In this document: positions 1-7,876 of the stretch, one piece after another
Position numbering within the stretch: the first letter of the stretch is position 1
Layout: each line of letters begins with the position of its first letter
From: JAYRSJ01 sp041920215
GTDB taxonomy: Bacteria > Pseudomonadota > Gammaproteobacteria > Burkholderiales > Burkholderiaceae_C
Reading direction: 5' to 3'
Assembly: GCA_041920215.1 (NCBI GenBank)
Contig: JAYRSJ010000009.1
Location: forward strand, 1-64,000
DNA: 64,000 nt
Notes under the pieces: generated by a model
Databases searched by the model: none
Told to the model about the DNA's origin: nothing
Seen by the model: the letters and a program-made list of their open reading frames with translations, nothing else
Made by a program: the position numbers and the translations under genes

Positions 1-604
1 CCAGCACCTGCTCGACCAGCTCGCGCAGGAAGTCGCGCCGGCCGGCCGGGTCCAGGCTCGATACCGGCTCGTCCAGCACCAGCAGATCGGGCTCGGGCGC
101 CAGCGCGCGGATGATGGACAGGCGCTGCTGCGCGCCGCCCGAGAGCTTGGCGATGGGCGTGTCGCGGGCAATCTCCCAGCGCGACATCAGGCCCTCGGCC
201 TTGGCTGCGTTCCAGCGCGGGTAGAAGCTGCGGAAGTAGGCCAGCAGCTGTGCCGGCGTCAGCCACTCGAACAGGTCCGAGCGCTGCGGCACAAAGCCGA
301 TGCGCTCGCGCAGCCCGTCGTCCAGCTGCTCCAGCGGCTGCTCGAACAGGCTGACGCTGCCGCTGAGCGGCTGGCGCAGGCCCAGCAGGGTCTCCAGCAG
401 GCTGGTCTTGCCGGCGCCGTTGCGCCCCAGCAGGCCGACGACCTGGCCCGGCAGCAGCTCCCAGCTCAGGCCCTTGAGCACCGCCTGGCCGCCATAGGCC
501 AGGTGCAGATCGCGGGCCTGGACCGAGGCCCGGGGTTGCAGCGCCTGGGCGCCGAGGGTCAGGCCTTGCGGGTCGTGGCGGGTGGTAAGGGTGGGGGTGC
601 TCAT
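1..604 (-). CDS. ABC transporter ATP-binding protein (3' end outside the window)
   Basis: Nucleotide-binding subunit of an ABC transporter, most likely a small exporter or drug/peptide-response transporter of the YtrB kind. The visible 201 residues contain Walker A GRNGAGKTSL (about 59-68), the signature LSGGAQQR (about 154-161) and Walker B LLVLDEP (about 174-180); the end of the protein lies beyond base 1. The ATG at 604 is six bases downstream of the stop of the GntR regulator gene, so the two form one operon. A YtrA-type repressor followed by an ABC ATPase is a known arrangement for transporters induced by cell-wall-active compounds. The membrane partner should lie just left of the window. 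The substrate cannot be read from this fragment. Confidence 0.9.
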   Translation of the reverse strand, partial: MSTPTLTTRHDPQGLTLGAQALQPRASVQARDLHLAYGGQAVLKGLSWELLPGQVVGLLGRNGAGKTSLLETLLGLRQPLSGSVSLFEQPLEQLDDGLRERIGFVPQRSDLFEWLTPAQLLAYFRSFYPRWNAAKAEGLMSRWEIARDTPIAKLSGGAQQRLSIIRALAPEPDLLVLDEPVSSLDPAGRRDFLRELVEQVL

Positions 605-610
605 GAGGGC

Positions 611-1012
611 TCAGGCCTCCTCGTCAAGAATGGTTTTGAACAGGGCCAGGGCCGCGCTGGCGGGCAGCTCCAGCTGGCGGGCCTCGGCGGCAGCGCGCTG
701 CAGCGCCGGCCGCAGCAGCGCGATGCGCTCGTTGCTGGCCAGCGCCCGGCGGTGCTGGGCCGCCACCACCATGGGCAGGCCGCGGCGGCGCTCCAGCAGC
801 CCCTCGGCCTCCAGCTGGCCGAAGGCCTTGGAAACCGTCATCGGATTGACCGCCAGCGCCTCGGCCAGCTCGCGCACCGAGGGAATCTCATCGCCGGCGC
901 GCAGCTGCCCGCTGGCAATGCGCCGCCGCACCTGCTCGACCAGCTGACGGTAGATGGGCTCGGTGGAGCCGGTATTGATCTGGAAGAGCTCGGCGCTGCT
1001 GCTATTGCTCAT
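611..1012 (-). CDS. GntR-family transcriptional regulator, YtrA subfamily
   Basis: A short (133 aa) GntR regulator: an N-terminal winged helix (about residues 12-80, with the segment SVRELAEALAVNPMTVSKAF holding the recognition helix), followed only by a short helical tail. It lacks a large effector domain, as is typical of the YtrA subfamily. It probably represses its own operon, which continues into the ABC ATPase gene. A perfect 8-bp inverted repeat lies just upstream of its start codon and is the obvious operator. Start chosen at the ATG at 1012, because the conserved N-terminal residues before the HTH begin there. Confidence 0.88.
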   Translation of the reverse strand: MSNSSSAELFQINTGSTEPIYRQLVEQVRRRIASGQLRAGDEIPSVRELAEALAVNPMTVSKAFGQLEAEGLLERRRGLPMVVAAQHRRALASNERIALLRPALQRAAAEARQLELPASAALALFKTILDEEA

Positions 1013-1023
1013 GGCTGCTGTCT

Positions 1024-1049
1024 ATGTGTATATGTAGAGTAATACACAT
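1024..1049. promoter_or_regulatory. Inverted-repeat operator of the GntR (YtrA-like) operon
   Basis: ATGTGTAT at 1024-1031 and its exact reverse complement ATACACAT at 1042-1049 are separated by ten bases, ending 12 bases before the regulator start codon. Position and symmetry fit an autoregulatory operator overlapping the promoter; AT-rich hexamers that could be a -10 element lie within the spacer. Binding by this regulator is inferred. Confidence 0.65.
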
Positions 1050-1189
1050 GGGCGGCGGGCGTCAAGCGGGGAGGGCGTGTCTTCGTCCTTCGGTCGATCT
1101 GCGCAATGAAGGGCAGTCAGCCGGGCTCAGGTCTTGAAGAGTTTTTCAATACGACGGCGATGTTGATGCCGCGGGAGCCACAGCAGGGC

Positions 1190-1630
1190 TTAGGCGGTGC
1201 CCGGCTTGGTTGGCAAGTAGGCATTTGGGTTGTGACGCTCCATGAAGCGCGCCGGCGTAGCCAAGGCCTTGAAACCAAACTTGTCGTACAGGGCATGCGC
1301 GTCACGAGTGGCGAGCATTATTCTTCTCAAACCTTGAAGCTCTTGCAGTTGAAGAAGAGCTTCCAGCATGCGTTTTGATAGCCCGTTCCCTCGGTGCTCC
1401 TCCAGGACGTAGACGTCCGCCAAGTACGCGAAGGTGGCTTTGTCGGTGACCATGCGAGCAAATCCGATCTGGGCTCGGTCGATGTAGGCGCCGACGCACA
1501 CCGAGTTCTTCACCGCACGCTCCACAGTAGCGAGTGGTATTCCTGGCGACCAGTATGTTCCCGTGAGAAACGCATGAATGGCCTCGACATCAAGGCGCGC
1601 GGCGTCTGTGGAGACTTCGTACGGCGTCAT
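1190..1630 (-). CDS. GNAT-family N-acetyltransferase
   Basis: A 146-residue single-domain acetyltransferase. The acetyl-CoA loop appears as VYVLEEHRGNGLSKRML (about residues 74-90), matching the GNAT motif A pattern (R/Q)xxGxG/A, and the C-terminal part ALYDKFGF (about 113-120) is the usual motif B end. Its substrate is not predictable. It stands alone, 63 bases from the next minus-strand gene. Start at the ATG at 1630, which gives the usual N-terminal length before the first beta strand. Confidence 0.85.
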   Translation of the reverse strand: MTPYEVSTDAARLDVEAIHAFLTGTYWSPGIPLATVERAVKNSVCVGAYIDRAQIGFARMVTDKATFAYLADVYVLEEHRGNGLSKRMLEALLQLQELQGLRRIMLATRDAHALYDKFGFKALATPARFMERHNPNAYLPTKPGTA

Positions 1631-1693
1631 GGTGATGGGTGGGTTTCGCTGAGTAACTTTCTGCCTGAGCGTCCTGTCGTGGGCGGTCCGCTC

Positions 1694-2332
1694 TCAAGCG
1701 AGGGGTTTGGCAGTGCTTCTTGGCGGCGGTAGCAGCCGAATCTGCTTGTCCTGCAAGCGCGAGAACATGAGCAGTGCGGTCACCGCTCCCAACAGCGCGA
1801 AGAGCATGTCGGACTGGGTGTCCCATGGGTCGCCCTGCGTTCCAAGAAACTCCTCTGCCCCTTGGCCAAGCGTCAACGCGGCAGCCCACTCGATCAGTTC
1901 ATACGAGGCACTTACCGCCAGGACCACCGCGCAAACCAGAAAAGCCAGCATCTTTCCGGCCTTGACATGCCCACCCCGAAGGAGAACTTCGCGTGCCGCC
2001 AAAGCGGGAACTAAGCCCTGGGCGAAATGTCCGATCTTGTCGTACGGATTGCGGTGCAGCCCAAGCGTCTGCGCAATCTGGAATCCAAACGGAACGCGGG
2101 CGTAGGTATATGCACCCCCAACAAGCAGTATGACGGCATGAACGAACACGCAGGCGTACAGCAGCCCGGTCAGCGGGAAGCTTGTACGAGTGGCAATCAG
2201 AATGGGGACTGCGATGAAGATCGGCGCAACCTCCATCGCCCAAGTCGCCCGGTCGTACGGATTCCACCCCGACCAGACAAGCAGGGCGCAAAGTATCACC
2301 AGAGCGAGAGCGAGGGTTCCCTGACGCGGCAT
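1694..2332 (-). CDS. DUF2238 / YjdF-like integral membrane protein
   Basis: A 212-residue protein with about six hydrophobic segments and charged loops. The stretch NPYDKIGHFAQG and the later SYELIEW and GTQGDPWDTQSDM are characteristic of the DUF2238 (YjdF) family, whose conserved His, Glu and Asp residues lie at the membrane face. The biochemical function of the family is not established. The C-terminal tail is basic. Neighbours on both sides appear functionally unrelated. Confidence 0.8.
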   Translation of the reverse strand: MPRQGTLALALVILCALLVWSGWNPYDRATWAMEVAPIFIAVPILIATRTSFPLTGLLYACVFVHAVILLVGGAYTYARVPFGFQIAQTLGLHRNPYDKIGHFAQGLVPALAAREVLLRGGHVKAGKMLAFLVCAVVLAVSASYELIEWAAALTLGQGAEEFLGTQGDPWDTQSDMLFALLGAVTALLMFSRLQDKQIRLLPPPRSTAKPLA

Positions 2333-2415
2333 GGTGGGAGCATATCGCGCCCCTGAGGCTTGGCGTTCTGATCGGGGGGCAATCGTGCATTCCAGCGCGG
2401 CCCGATGCCGATGCG

Positions 2416-4224
2416 CTACTCAATCTCCACAAAGCGCCAGGGATCGCGCCGGAAGGGGTGGCGGCGGTAGCCGTGCACGCCGGCGCGGAGCACGTCCACA
2501 CGGATCGCGTGCCAGTGCGCAAGATAAGGGGTGTAGGCCAGCATCATGCGGTTGGCTGCGCGCATCAGGGCCAGGCGCTCGGGGCCGTCGGGCAGGGCGC
2601 GCTGGCGTTCGTACAGGCGGTCGTAGGGCGCCCATTTGAAGCGCGCGTCGTTGGATTGGCCGGCATTGGGCCCGTAGGCCATGGCCAGGAAGAAGTCGCC
2701 GTCGGGCGAGCTGATGTTCCAGGTATAGCCCCAGATCATCAGCTGGCCGGCCAGGGCCTTCTTGATCAGCTCGCCGAACTGGCCGGTCTCGAACTCGATG
2801 CGCAGGCCCAGTGCGTCCATGCGCTTCTTCCACAGCTCGTTGATCGCGCGCTGGCGGCTGTTGGCGGTGCCGGCCATGCGCAGCACCAGCGGGCTGCCAT
2901 CGGGGTTCTCCAGATAGCCGTCGCTGTTGACGTCCTTGTAGCCCCAGATGTCCAGCAGCGCTCGGGCGCGCGGCAGATCGGCCGCGCTCATCTCGGTCCT
3001 GAGCTGGGCATCGTGGCCGTACACCATCGGCGGTAGCAGCGACTGCGCCGGCACGGCCTGGCCCTTGTAGACCTGGCGGATCTCGGCCTCGTTGTCGTAG
3101 GCCAGCGCGATCGCGCGGCGCAGCGCCACCTTTTCCGGCGTGTAGCCGCCGATCTGCGGATCGTCGAAGTTGAAGAAGGTCAGCTTGACGTCGGCACCGA
3201 CGCTGGCCTGGGCCTGCACGCCGCGCCGGGCCAGGCGCTCGGCCAGCTCGCCGCCCGGCACCACCAGGGGCGCCACGCCGGGCGGCATCTCCAGCAGATC
3301 GAGCTGGCCGCCGTCGAAGGCCAGCCAGCGCGGTTGCTCCTCCTCGATGATGCTGATCTCCACCTCGTCCACCAGCGGCAGGCGCCGGCCGGCCAGGCGC
3401 CGCGCGATGGCCTCGCCGAGCGCGTCGCCTGGCGGGGCCACGCTGTCGAAGCGCTCCTCGCGGTAGCCGGGGTTGCGCGCCAGCAGCACCTGGGAGCCGC
3501 GCCGCCAGCTCTTGAGCATGAAGGGGCCGGTGCCGACCGGGTGGGCGGCGATCGCGTCGCCATAGGCCTCGACCACCTCGCGCGCCAGCGCGCCGGTGAG
3601 GCCGGGGTTGGCGAATACATGGATGAAGCGCGGATCGCCCTGCGCCAGCCGCACCTCGAAGCGGTAACGGTCCAGCGCTCGCAGGCCTTCCACCGGGCAG
3701 TCGTAATCCAGTCCGGTCCGGGCCTGCAGGGCCTGCTGGCGCAGCGCGCTCAGGCCCAGGATCTGCGCGCCCTCGAACTGGTAGAGATGCTCGGTGCGCA
3801 CGCGCGGGTCGAAGAAGCGCTTGATGCTGTAGACATAGTCCTCGGCCACCAGCTCGCGGCGGCCGCCGCTGCTGGGGCCATGGAAGGCCGGATCGTCGGC
3901 GAAGAAGATGCCGGGCCGGATCGTGAACACGAAGCGCCGGTAGCCCTCGCTGATCTCGGGCAGCGCGGCAGCGGTCTGCGGCCGCAGCTGCACCGGCCGG
4001 GCCAGCCAGTCGTAGCTCAGCGGCGACTCGAAGATATGGGCGTTGATGTGCACCGAGGTCTGGTCCGAGACCTGGGGCGGATCGAAACCCACCTCGGCGC
4101 TGTTGAAGGCGGTGCGCAGGCGCTTCAGGCTTTGCGCCTGCCCCGGACCGGCCGGGCTGCCCAGCGCGGCGCCCCCCAGCAGCATCAGCATCAGTTGGCG
4201 GCGCTGCAGGCCCGCCGCACTCAT
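2416..4224 (-). CDS. ABC transporter substrate-binding protein, family 5 (paralogue 1 of 5)
   Basis: Periplasmic binding protein of the peptide/nickel (SBP_bac_5) class, 602 residues. The N-terminus has a twin arginine (LQRRQLML) before a hydrophobic stretch, so export may be by Tat rather than Sec; this separates it from the other four copies. The mature part begins near FNSAEVGFDPPQVSD, matching the (A/F)xxAETGFDPAQxSD start of its paralogues, and the family motif VGTGPFMLKSWRRGS is present. The ATG at 4224 overlaps the stop of the upstream paralogue (ATGA), so this is the last gene of the minus-strand array. It is the most diverged copy: it carries a serine/glycine insert (GPSSGGRREL) where the others read GKKREL or similar. 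Substrate unknown, probably oligopeptides. Confidence 0.92.
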   Translation of the reverse strand: MSAAGLQRRQLMLMLLGGAALGSPAGPGQAQSLKRLRTAFNSAEVGFDPPQVSDQTSVHINAHIFESPLSYDWLARPVQLRPQTAAALPEISEGYRRFVFTIRPGIFFADDPAFHGPSSGGRRELVAEDYVYSIKRFFDPRVRTEHLYQFEGAQILGLSALRQQALQARTGLDYDCPVEGLRALDRYRFEVRLAQGDPRFIHVFANPGLTGALAREVVEAYGDAIAAHPVGTGPFMLKSWRRGSQVLLARNPGYREERFDSVAPPGDALGEAIARRLAGRRLPLVDEVEISIIEEEQPRWLAFDGGQLDLLEMPPGVAPLVVPGGELAERLARRGVQAQASVGADVKLTFFNFDDPQIGGYTPEKVALRRAIALAYDNEAEIRQVYKGQAVPAQSLLPPMVYGHDAQLRTEMSAADLPRARALLDIWGYKDVNSDGYLENPDGSPLVLRMAGTANSRQRAINELWKKRMDALGLRIEFETGQFGELIKKALAGQLMIWGYTWNISSPDGDFFLAMAYGPNAGQSNDARFKWAPYDRLYERQRALPDGPERLALMRAANRMMLAYTPYLAHWHAIRVDVLRAGVHGYRRHPFRRDPWRFVEIE

Positions 4225-6035
4225 CGGCTGCCCCGCTGCGCCGCCGCGTCGATGTCGACCAGATGCCAGAACTCGTTGCGGAACAGCGGGCGGCGGTAGC
4301 CGATCAGCCAGGGCTGGGCGATGTCGTTGACGATGCGGTGCACATGGGTCTTCATCGGCATATAGGCGGCCTGGATGCGCTTGGCCTGCAGGAACAGGGC
4401 CTCGCGCTCGGGGCCGTCGGGCAGCACCTGCATGCGCTCGTAGAGCGCGTCGAAGGCGGGCAGCTTGAAGCGCGACATGTTCTGGTTGCCCGCCTGCGGG
4501 CCGTAGAGGCGCTGCAGCGCGCCCAGGCCGTCGGGTGCCGCGGCGGTGGTGCCCAGCATCCACAGCTGCAGCTTGCCGGCGCGCGCCTGCTTGAGCTGTT
4601 CCGGCCATTTGCCGGGGAAAAACTTGCTGCGTATGCGCACCCGGTCGAGATTGCTCTTCCACAGCTCGTCGAACTGGCGCGACAGCGCGTCGGGCTGGGT
4701 CGCGATCTCGATCGCCAGCGGCGCTCCGTCGGGCATATCGCGCCAGCCGTCGCCGTCATGGTCGGTGTAGCCGTACAGATCGAGCAGGGCATTGGCGCGC
4801 GCCGGGTCGTAGTCGCCGTTCTCGCTCTTGAAGGCGGGGTCGTAGCCGCTGGTGTGCGGCAGCACCATCGATTGCGCGATGACGGCCTGGCCGCGCCGCA
4901 CCATGCGGATCTCGCGCTCGATGTCCAGCGCCAGCGAGAGCGCGCGCCGCAGCGCTACCCGCTCGGGCGTGTAGCCGCCCAGCGTGGCGTCCTCCATATT
5001 GAAGAAGGTGAAGGCGCTGTCGGCCGCCAGGCTGCGATAGAGCTGCAGACCCTGCTTGGCCAGATTGGGTGCCAGCTGGCCGCCCGGCAGCGCGATATTG
5101 ACGAACTCGGGCGGCACCCGGTCGATCAGATCATGCTCGGCGCCGGCGAAGGACAGCCAGCGCGGCTGCGACTCCTCGATGATCGAAACCTCGACCCGGT
5201 CCACCATCGGCAGGCGGCGGCCCTTGAGCCGGGCCAGGATGGCCTGGCCCGCGGCATCGTCAGGCTGCGGCTGGGCCTCGTAGAAGCGCTCGCGGTAGCC
5301 GGGGTTGCGCTCCAGCACGATCAGCGAGCTGCGCCGCCACTGGGCCAGGCGGAAGGGCCCGGTGCCGACCGGGTGGGCCATGATCTCCTCGCCGTAGGCC
5401 TCCACCACCTCGCGCGCCAGCGCGCCGAACAGATCGGCCGCGGCCAGGCCTTCGAGCAGGCGCGGGCGCGGCTCGCGCAGCTTGAGCTGCAGGGTGTAGC
5501 GGTCCAGCGCGCGCAGGCCCTCGATGGCGCGGTCGTAGTCGAAGGGCTTCTTGTCGTTCAGGGCCTGCTGGCGCAGCTCGGCCAGGCCGACGATGCCGCG
5601 CTCCTCCATGGCTGCCCACATCGGGCTCTTGGCGGCCGGATCGGCAAAGCGCTTGAAGCTGTAGACATAGTCCTGGGCGACCAGCTCGCGCCGCACACCC
5701 TTGAAGGCAGGATCGTCGGCGAAGAAGATGCCGGGACGCAGCCGGATGGTCCAGATCCGGTAGTCGGCCGAGACCTCGGGCAGGGCCGCGGCGGTCAGCG
5801 GCACGATCTTCACCGGCAGGGCCAGCGGGTCGTAGGCATACAGCGACTCGAAGATATGCGGCGTGACGGTGCGCGAATAGGTGTCGCTGATGCGCGCCGG
5901 ATCGAAGCCGGTCTCGGCAATCGGGAAGGCATAGCGCAGCACCTTGGGGGGGGCCGCTTCGGCGCCGGACAGCAGCGCCAGTGCGATCGTCAGCGCGCCG
6001 GCGGCGTGGCTGAACGCTTGCCGCAGCGCCTTCAT
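4221..6035 (-). CDS. ABC transporter substrate-binding protein, family 5 (paralogue 2 of 5)
   Basis: Family 5 periplasmic binding protein, 604 residues, with a Sec signal peptide (about 1-27, ending SGAEAA). Mature motifs are PIAETGFDPARISD, GIFFADDPAFKG and VGTGPFRLAQWRRSS, all shared with the adjacent copies. The chosen ATG at 6035 overlaps the upstream stop codon (ATGA), and reading further upstream would run into the coding frame of paralogue 3. It serves as one of several interchangeable receptors for the divergent permease/ATPase genes; the ligand cannot be deduced. Confidence 0.92.
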   Translation of the reverse strand: MKALRQAFSHAAGALTIALALLSGAEAAPPKVLRYAFPIAETGFDPARISDTYSRTVTPHIFESLYAYDPLALPVKIVPLTAAALPEVSADYRIWTIRLRPGIFFADDPAFKGVRRELVAQDYVYSFKRFADPAAKSPMWAAMEERGIVGLAELRQQALNDKKPFDYDRAIEGLRALDRYTLQLKLREPRPRLLEGLAAADLFGALAREVVEAYGEEIMAHPVGTGPFRLAQWRRSSLIVLERNPGYRERFYEAQPQPDDAAGQAILARLKGRRLPMVDRVEVSIIEESQPRWLSFAGAEHDLIDRVPPEFVNIALPGGQLAPNLAKQGLQLYRSLAADSAFTFFNMEDATLGGYTPERVALRRALSLALDIEREIRMVRRGQAVIAQSMVLPHTSGYDPAFKSENGDYDPARANALLDLYGYTDHDGDGWRDMPDGAPLAIEIATQPDALSRQFDELWKSNLDRVRIRSKFFPGKWPEQLKQARAGKLQLWMLGTTAAAPDGLGALQRLYGPQAGNQNMSRFKLPAFDALYERMQVLPDGPEREALFLQAKRIQAAYMPMKTHVHRIVNDIAQPWLIGYRRPLFRNEFWHLVDIDAAAQRGSR

Positions 6036-7861
6036 GAGCCGCTCTTGGCCTTCTTCTGGCTGTTGTCGATGTCCACGTAATGCCAGAACACATTGCCGAA
6101 CACCGGCCGCTTGTAGCCGATCAGCCAGGGCTGACTGAGGTCGTTGAGGATGCGGTGCACCACGTACTTCTGGGGCATATAGGCCAGGTTGATCTTCTGG
6201 GCCTCGCGCAGCAGGGCCAGGCGCTCGGGGCCGTTGGGCAGGTCGCGCATCTGGCGGTAGATGGCGTCGAAGCGCTCGTTCCTGAAGCGACTGAGGTTCT
6301 GCGCACCGCTGCTGGGCCCGTAGAGCAGGTCCAGGCCCGGCTGCACATCGGGCGCGGCGTCGGAGAAGCCCAGCATCCAGATCGGCAGCTGGCCGGCGCG
6401 CGCCGCCTTCAGCTGCTCGGGCCATTTGGCCGCCTTGATCTCGATGCGCAGACCCAGCGCGTCCATATTCTTCTTCCACAGCTCGTCGAAGCTGCGCGAG
6501 AGCTCGTCGGGCTGGCTGGCATAGCCGATCACGAGCGGTTTGCCATCGGGCATCTCGCGCCAGCCGTCGCCGTCCACATCCTTGTAGCCATAGATTTCGA
6601 GCAGGGCCTTGGCGCGCGGCAGGTCGTAGTCGCTGTTCTCGGTCTTCAGCTCGGCGTCATAGCCCCAGGTGCCGGGCGCGACGAAGGTCTGGGCCGGCAC
6701 GGCCTGGCCGCGCCGCAGGGTCTGGATCTCGCGGCCCACATCGGTGGCCAGCGAGATGGCGCGGCGCAGCGCCACCCGCTCGGGCGTGTAGCCGCCCACC
6801 ACCGGGTCTTCCATATTGAAATAGAAGAGCGTGCGGTCGGCCGCCACATTGCGCTGCAGCTGTATGCCCTGCTTGGCCAGATTGGGCGCCAGCTTGCCCT
6901 GGGGCAGGGCCACGCTGGTGAATTCCAGCGGCACCCCGATCAGGTCGAACTCGCGGTTCAGGAAGGCCAGCCAGCGCGGCTGGCTGGCCTCGATGATGGA
7001 GATCTCGACCCGGTCCACCATCGGCAGGCGCCGGCCCTTGAAGCGCGCCAGCAAGGCCTGACCCTGGGCATCGTCGGCATTCGGCTGGGCGTCGTAGAAA
7101 TGCTCGCGGTAGTTGGGGTTCTTGACCAGCACCAGCTGCGAGCTGCGGCGCCAGCTCTTGAGCATGAAGGGGCCGGTGCCGACCGGGTGGTCCATGGTCT
7201 TGCCGGCGTAATGCTCGATCACCTCGCGGGCCACCGCACCGTACTGGTCGCCGCCGGTAATGGCCTCGATGAAGCGCGGCCGCGGCTCCCTGAGCCGGAA
7301 CTGCAGGGTGTAGCGGTCCAGCGCCCGCAGGCCCTCGACCGGGGCGTTGTAGTCGAAGGGCTTCTTGCCCTTCAGCGCCGCCTGGCGCAGCTCGTCCAGG
7401 CCCAGGATGCCCTGGTCATTGAAGCTCGAATAGGCCGGGCTCTTGGTGGCGGGGTCGAAGAAGCGCTTCAGCGAATAGACATAGTCCTCGGCCACCAGCT
7501 CGCGCTTCCTGCCCTGGAAGGCCGGGTCGTCGGCGAAGAAGATGCCGGGCCTGATGCGGATCGTGAAGCTGCGGTAGTTGTCCGCCACCTCGGGCAGATC
7601 GGCCGCGGCATTCGGCACGATCTTGTAGGGGCGGGCCAGGTAGTCGTACTTGTAGAGCCCGTCGAAGATATGGCCGGTGACGATGCGCGAGTAGAGATCG
7701 CTGAGCTGGGCCGGGTCGAAGCCGGTCTCGCCGGCGACGAAGGCATAGCGCAGCACCCGCTCCTCGTCGGCGGCGCCCGGCTGGGCCTGCACGGCGGCCA
7801 AGGGCAGGGCCAGGGCCAGGGCTTGGCCGGCACGGGCCAGCCAGGTTTTCAGCGCTTTCAT
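6032..7861 (-). CDS. ABC transporter substrate-binding protein, family 5 (paralogue 3 of 5)
   Basis: 609-residue periplasmic binding protein with a Sec signal peptide (about 1-26, ending AAVQAQ). Motifs: VAGETGFDPAQLSD, RPGIFFADDPAFQG and VGTGPFMLKSWRRSSQ. A good Shine-Dalgarno sequence (AGGAGA) precedes the ATG at 7861, and only 15 bases separate it from paralogue 4. Its 3' end overlaps paralogue 2 by four bases, so both are translationally coupled. Sequence similarity along the whole length with the flanking copies indicates tandem duplication. Confidence 0.92.
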   Translation of the reverse strand: MKALKTWLARAGQALALALPLAAVQAQPGAADEERVLRYAFVAGETGFDPAQLSDLYSRIVTGHIFDGLYKYDYLARPYKIVPNAAADLPEVADNYRSFTIRIRPGIFFADDPAFQGRKRELVAEDYVYSLKRFFDPATKSPAYSSFNDQGILGLDELRQAALKGKKPFDYNAPVEGLRALDRYTLQFRLREPRPRFIEAITGGDQYGAVAREVIEHYAGKTMDHPVGTGPFMLKSWRRSSQLVLVKNPNYREHFYDAQPNADDAQGQALLARFKGRRLPMVDRVEISIIEASQPRWLAFLNREFDLIGVPLEFTSVALPQGKLAPNLAKQGIQLQRNVAADRTLFYFNMEDPVVGGYTPERVALRRAISLATDVGREIQTLRRGQAVPAQTFVAPGTWGYDAELKTENSDYDLPRAKALLEIYGYKDVDGDGWREMPDGKPLVIGYASQPDELSRSFDELWKKNMDALGLRIEIKAAKWPEQLKAARAGQLPIWMLGFSDAAPDVQPGLDLLYGPSSGAQNLSRFRNERFDAIYRQMRDLPNGPERLALLREAQKINLAYMPQKYVVHRILNDLSQPWLIGYKRPVFGNVFWHYVDIDNSQKKAKSGS

Positions 7862-7876
7862 CGGGTCTCCTCTGGT

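Noticed and set aside
1106..1378. Short plus-strand frame near the acetyltransferase gene
   Set aside because: Overlaps the 3' part of the GNAT gene on the other strand and has no hallmarks of its own.
4263..6080. 605-codon plus-strand frame opposite the second binding-protein gene
   Set aside because: Mirror frame of a well-supported gene; no motifs.
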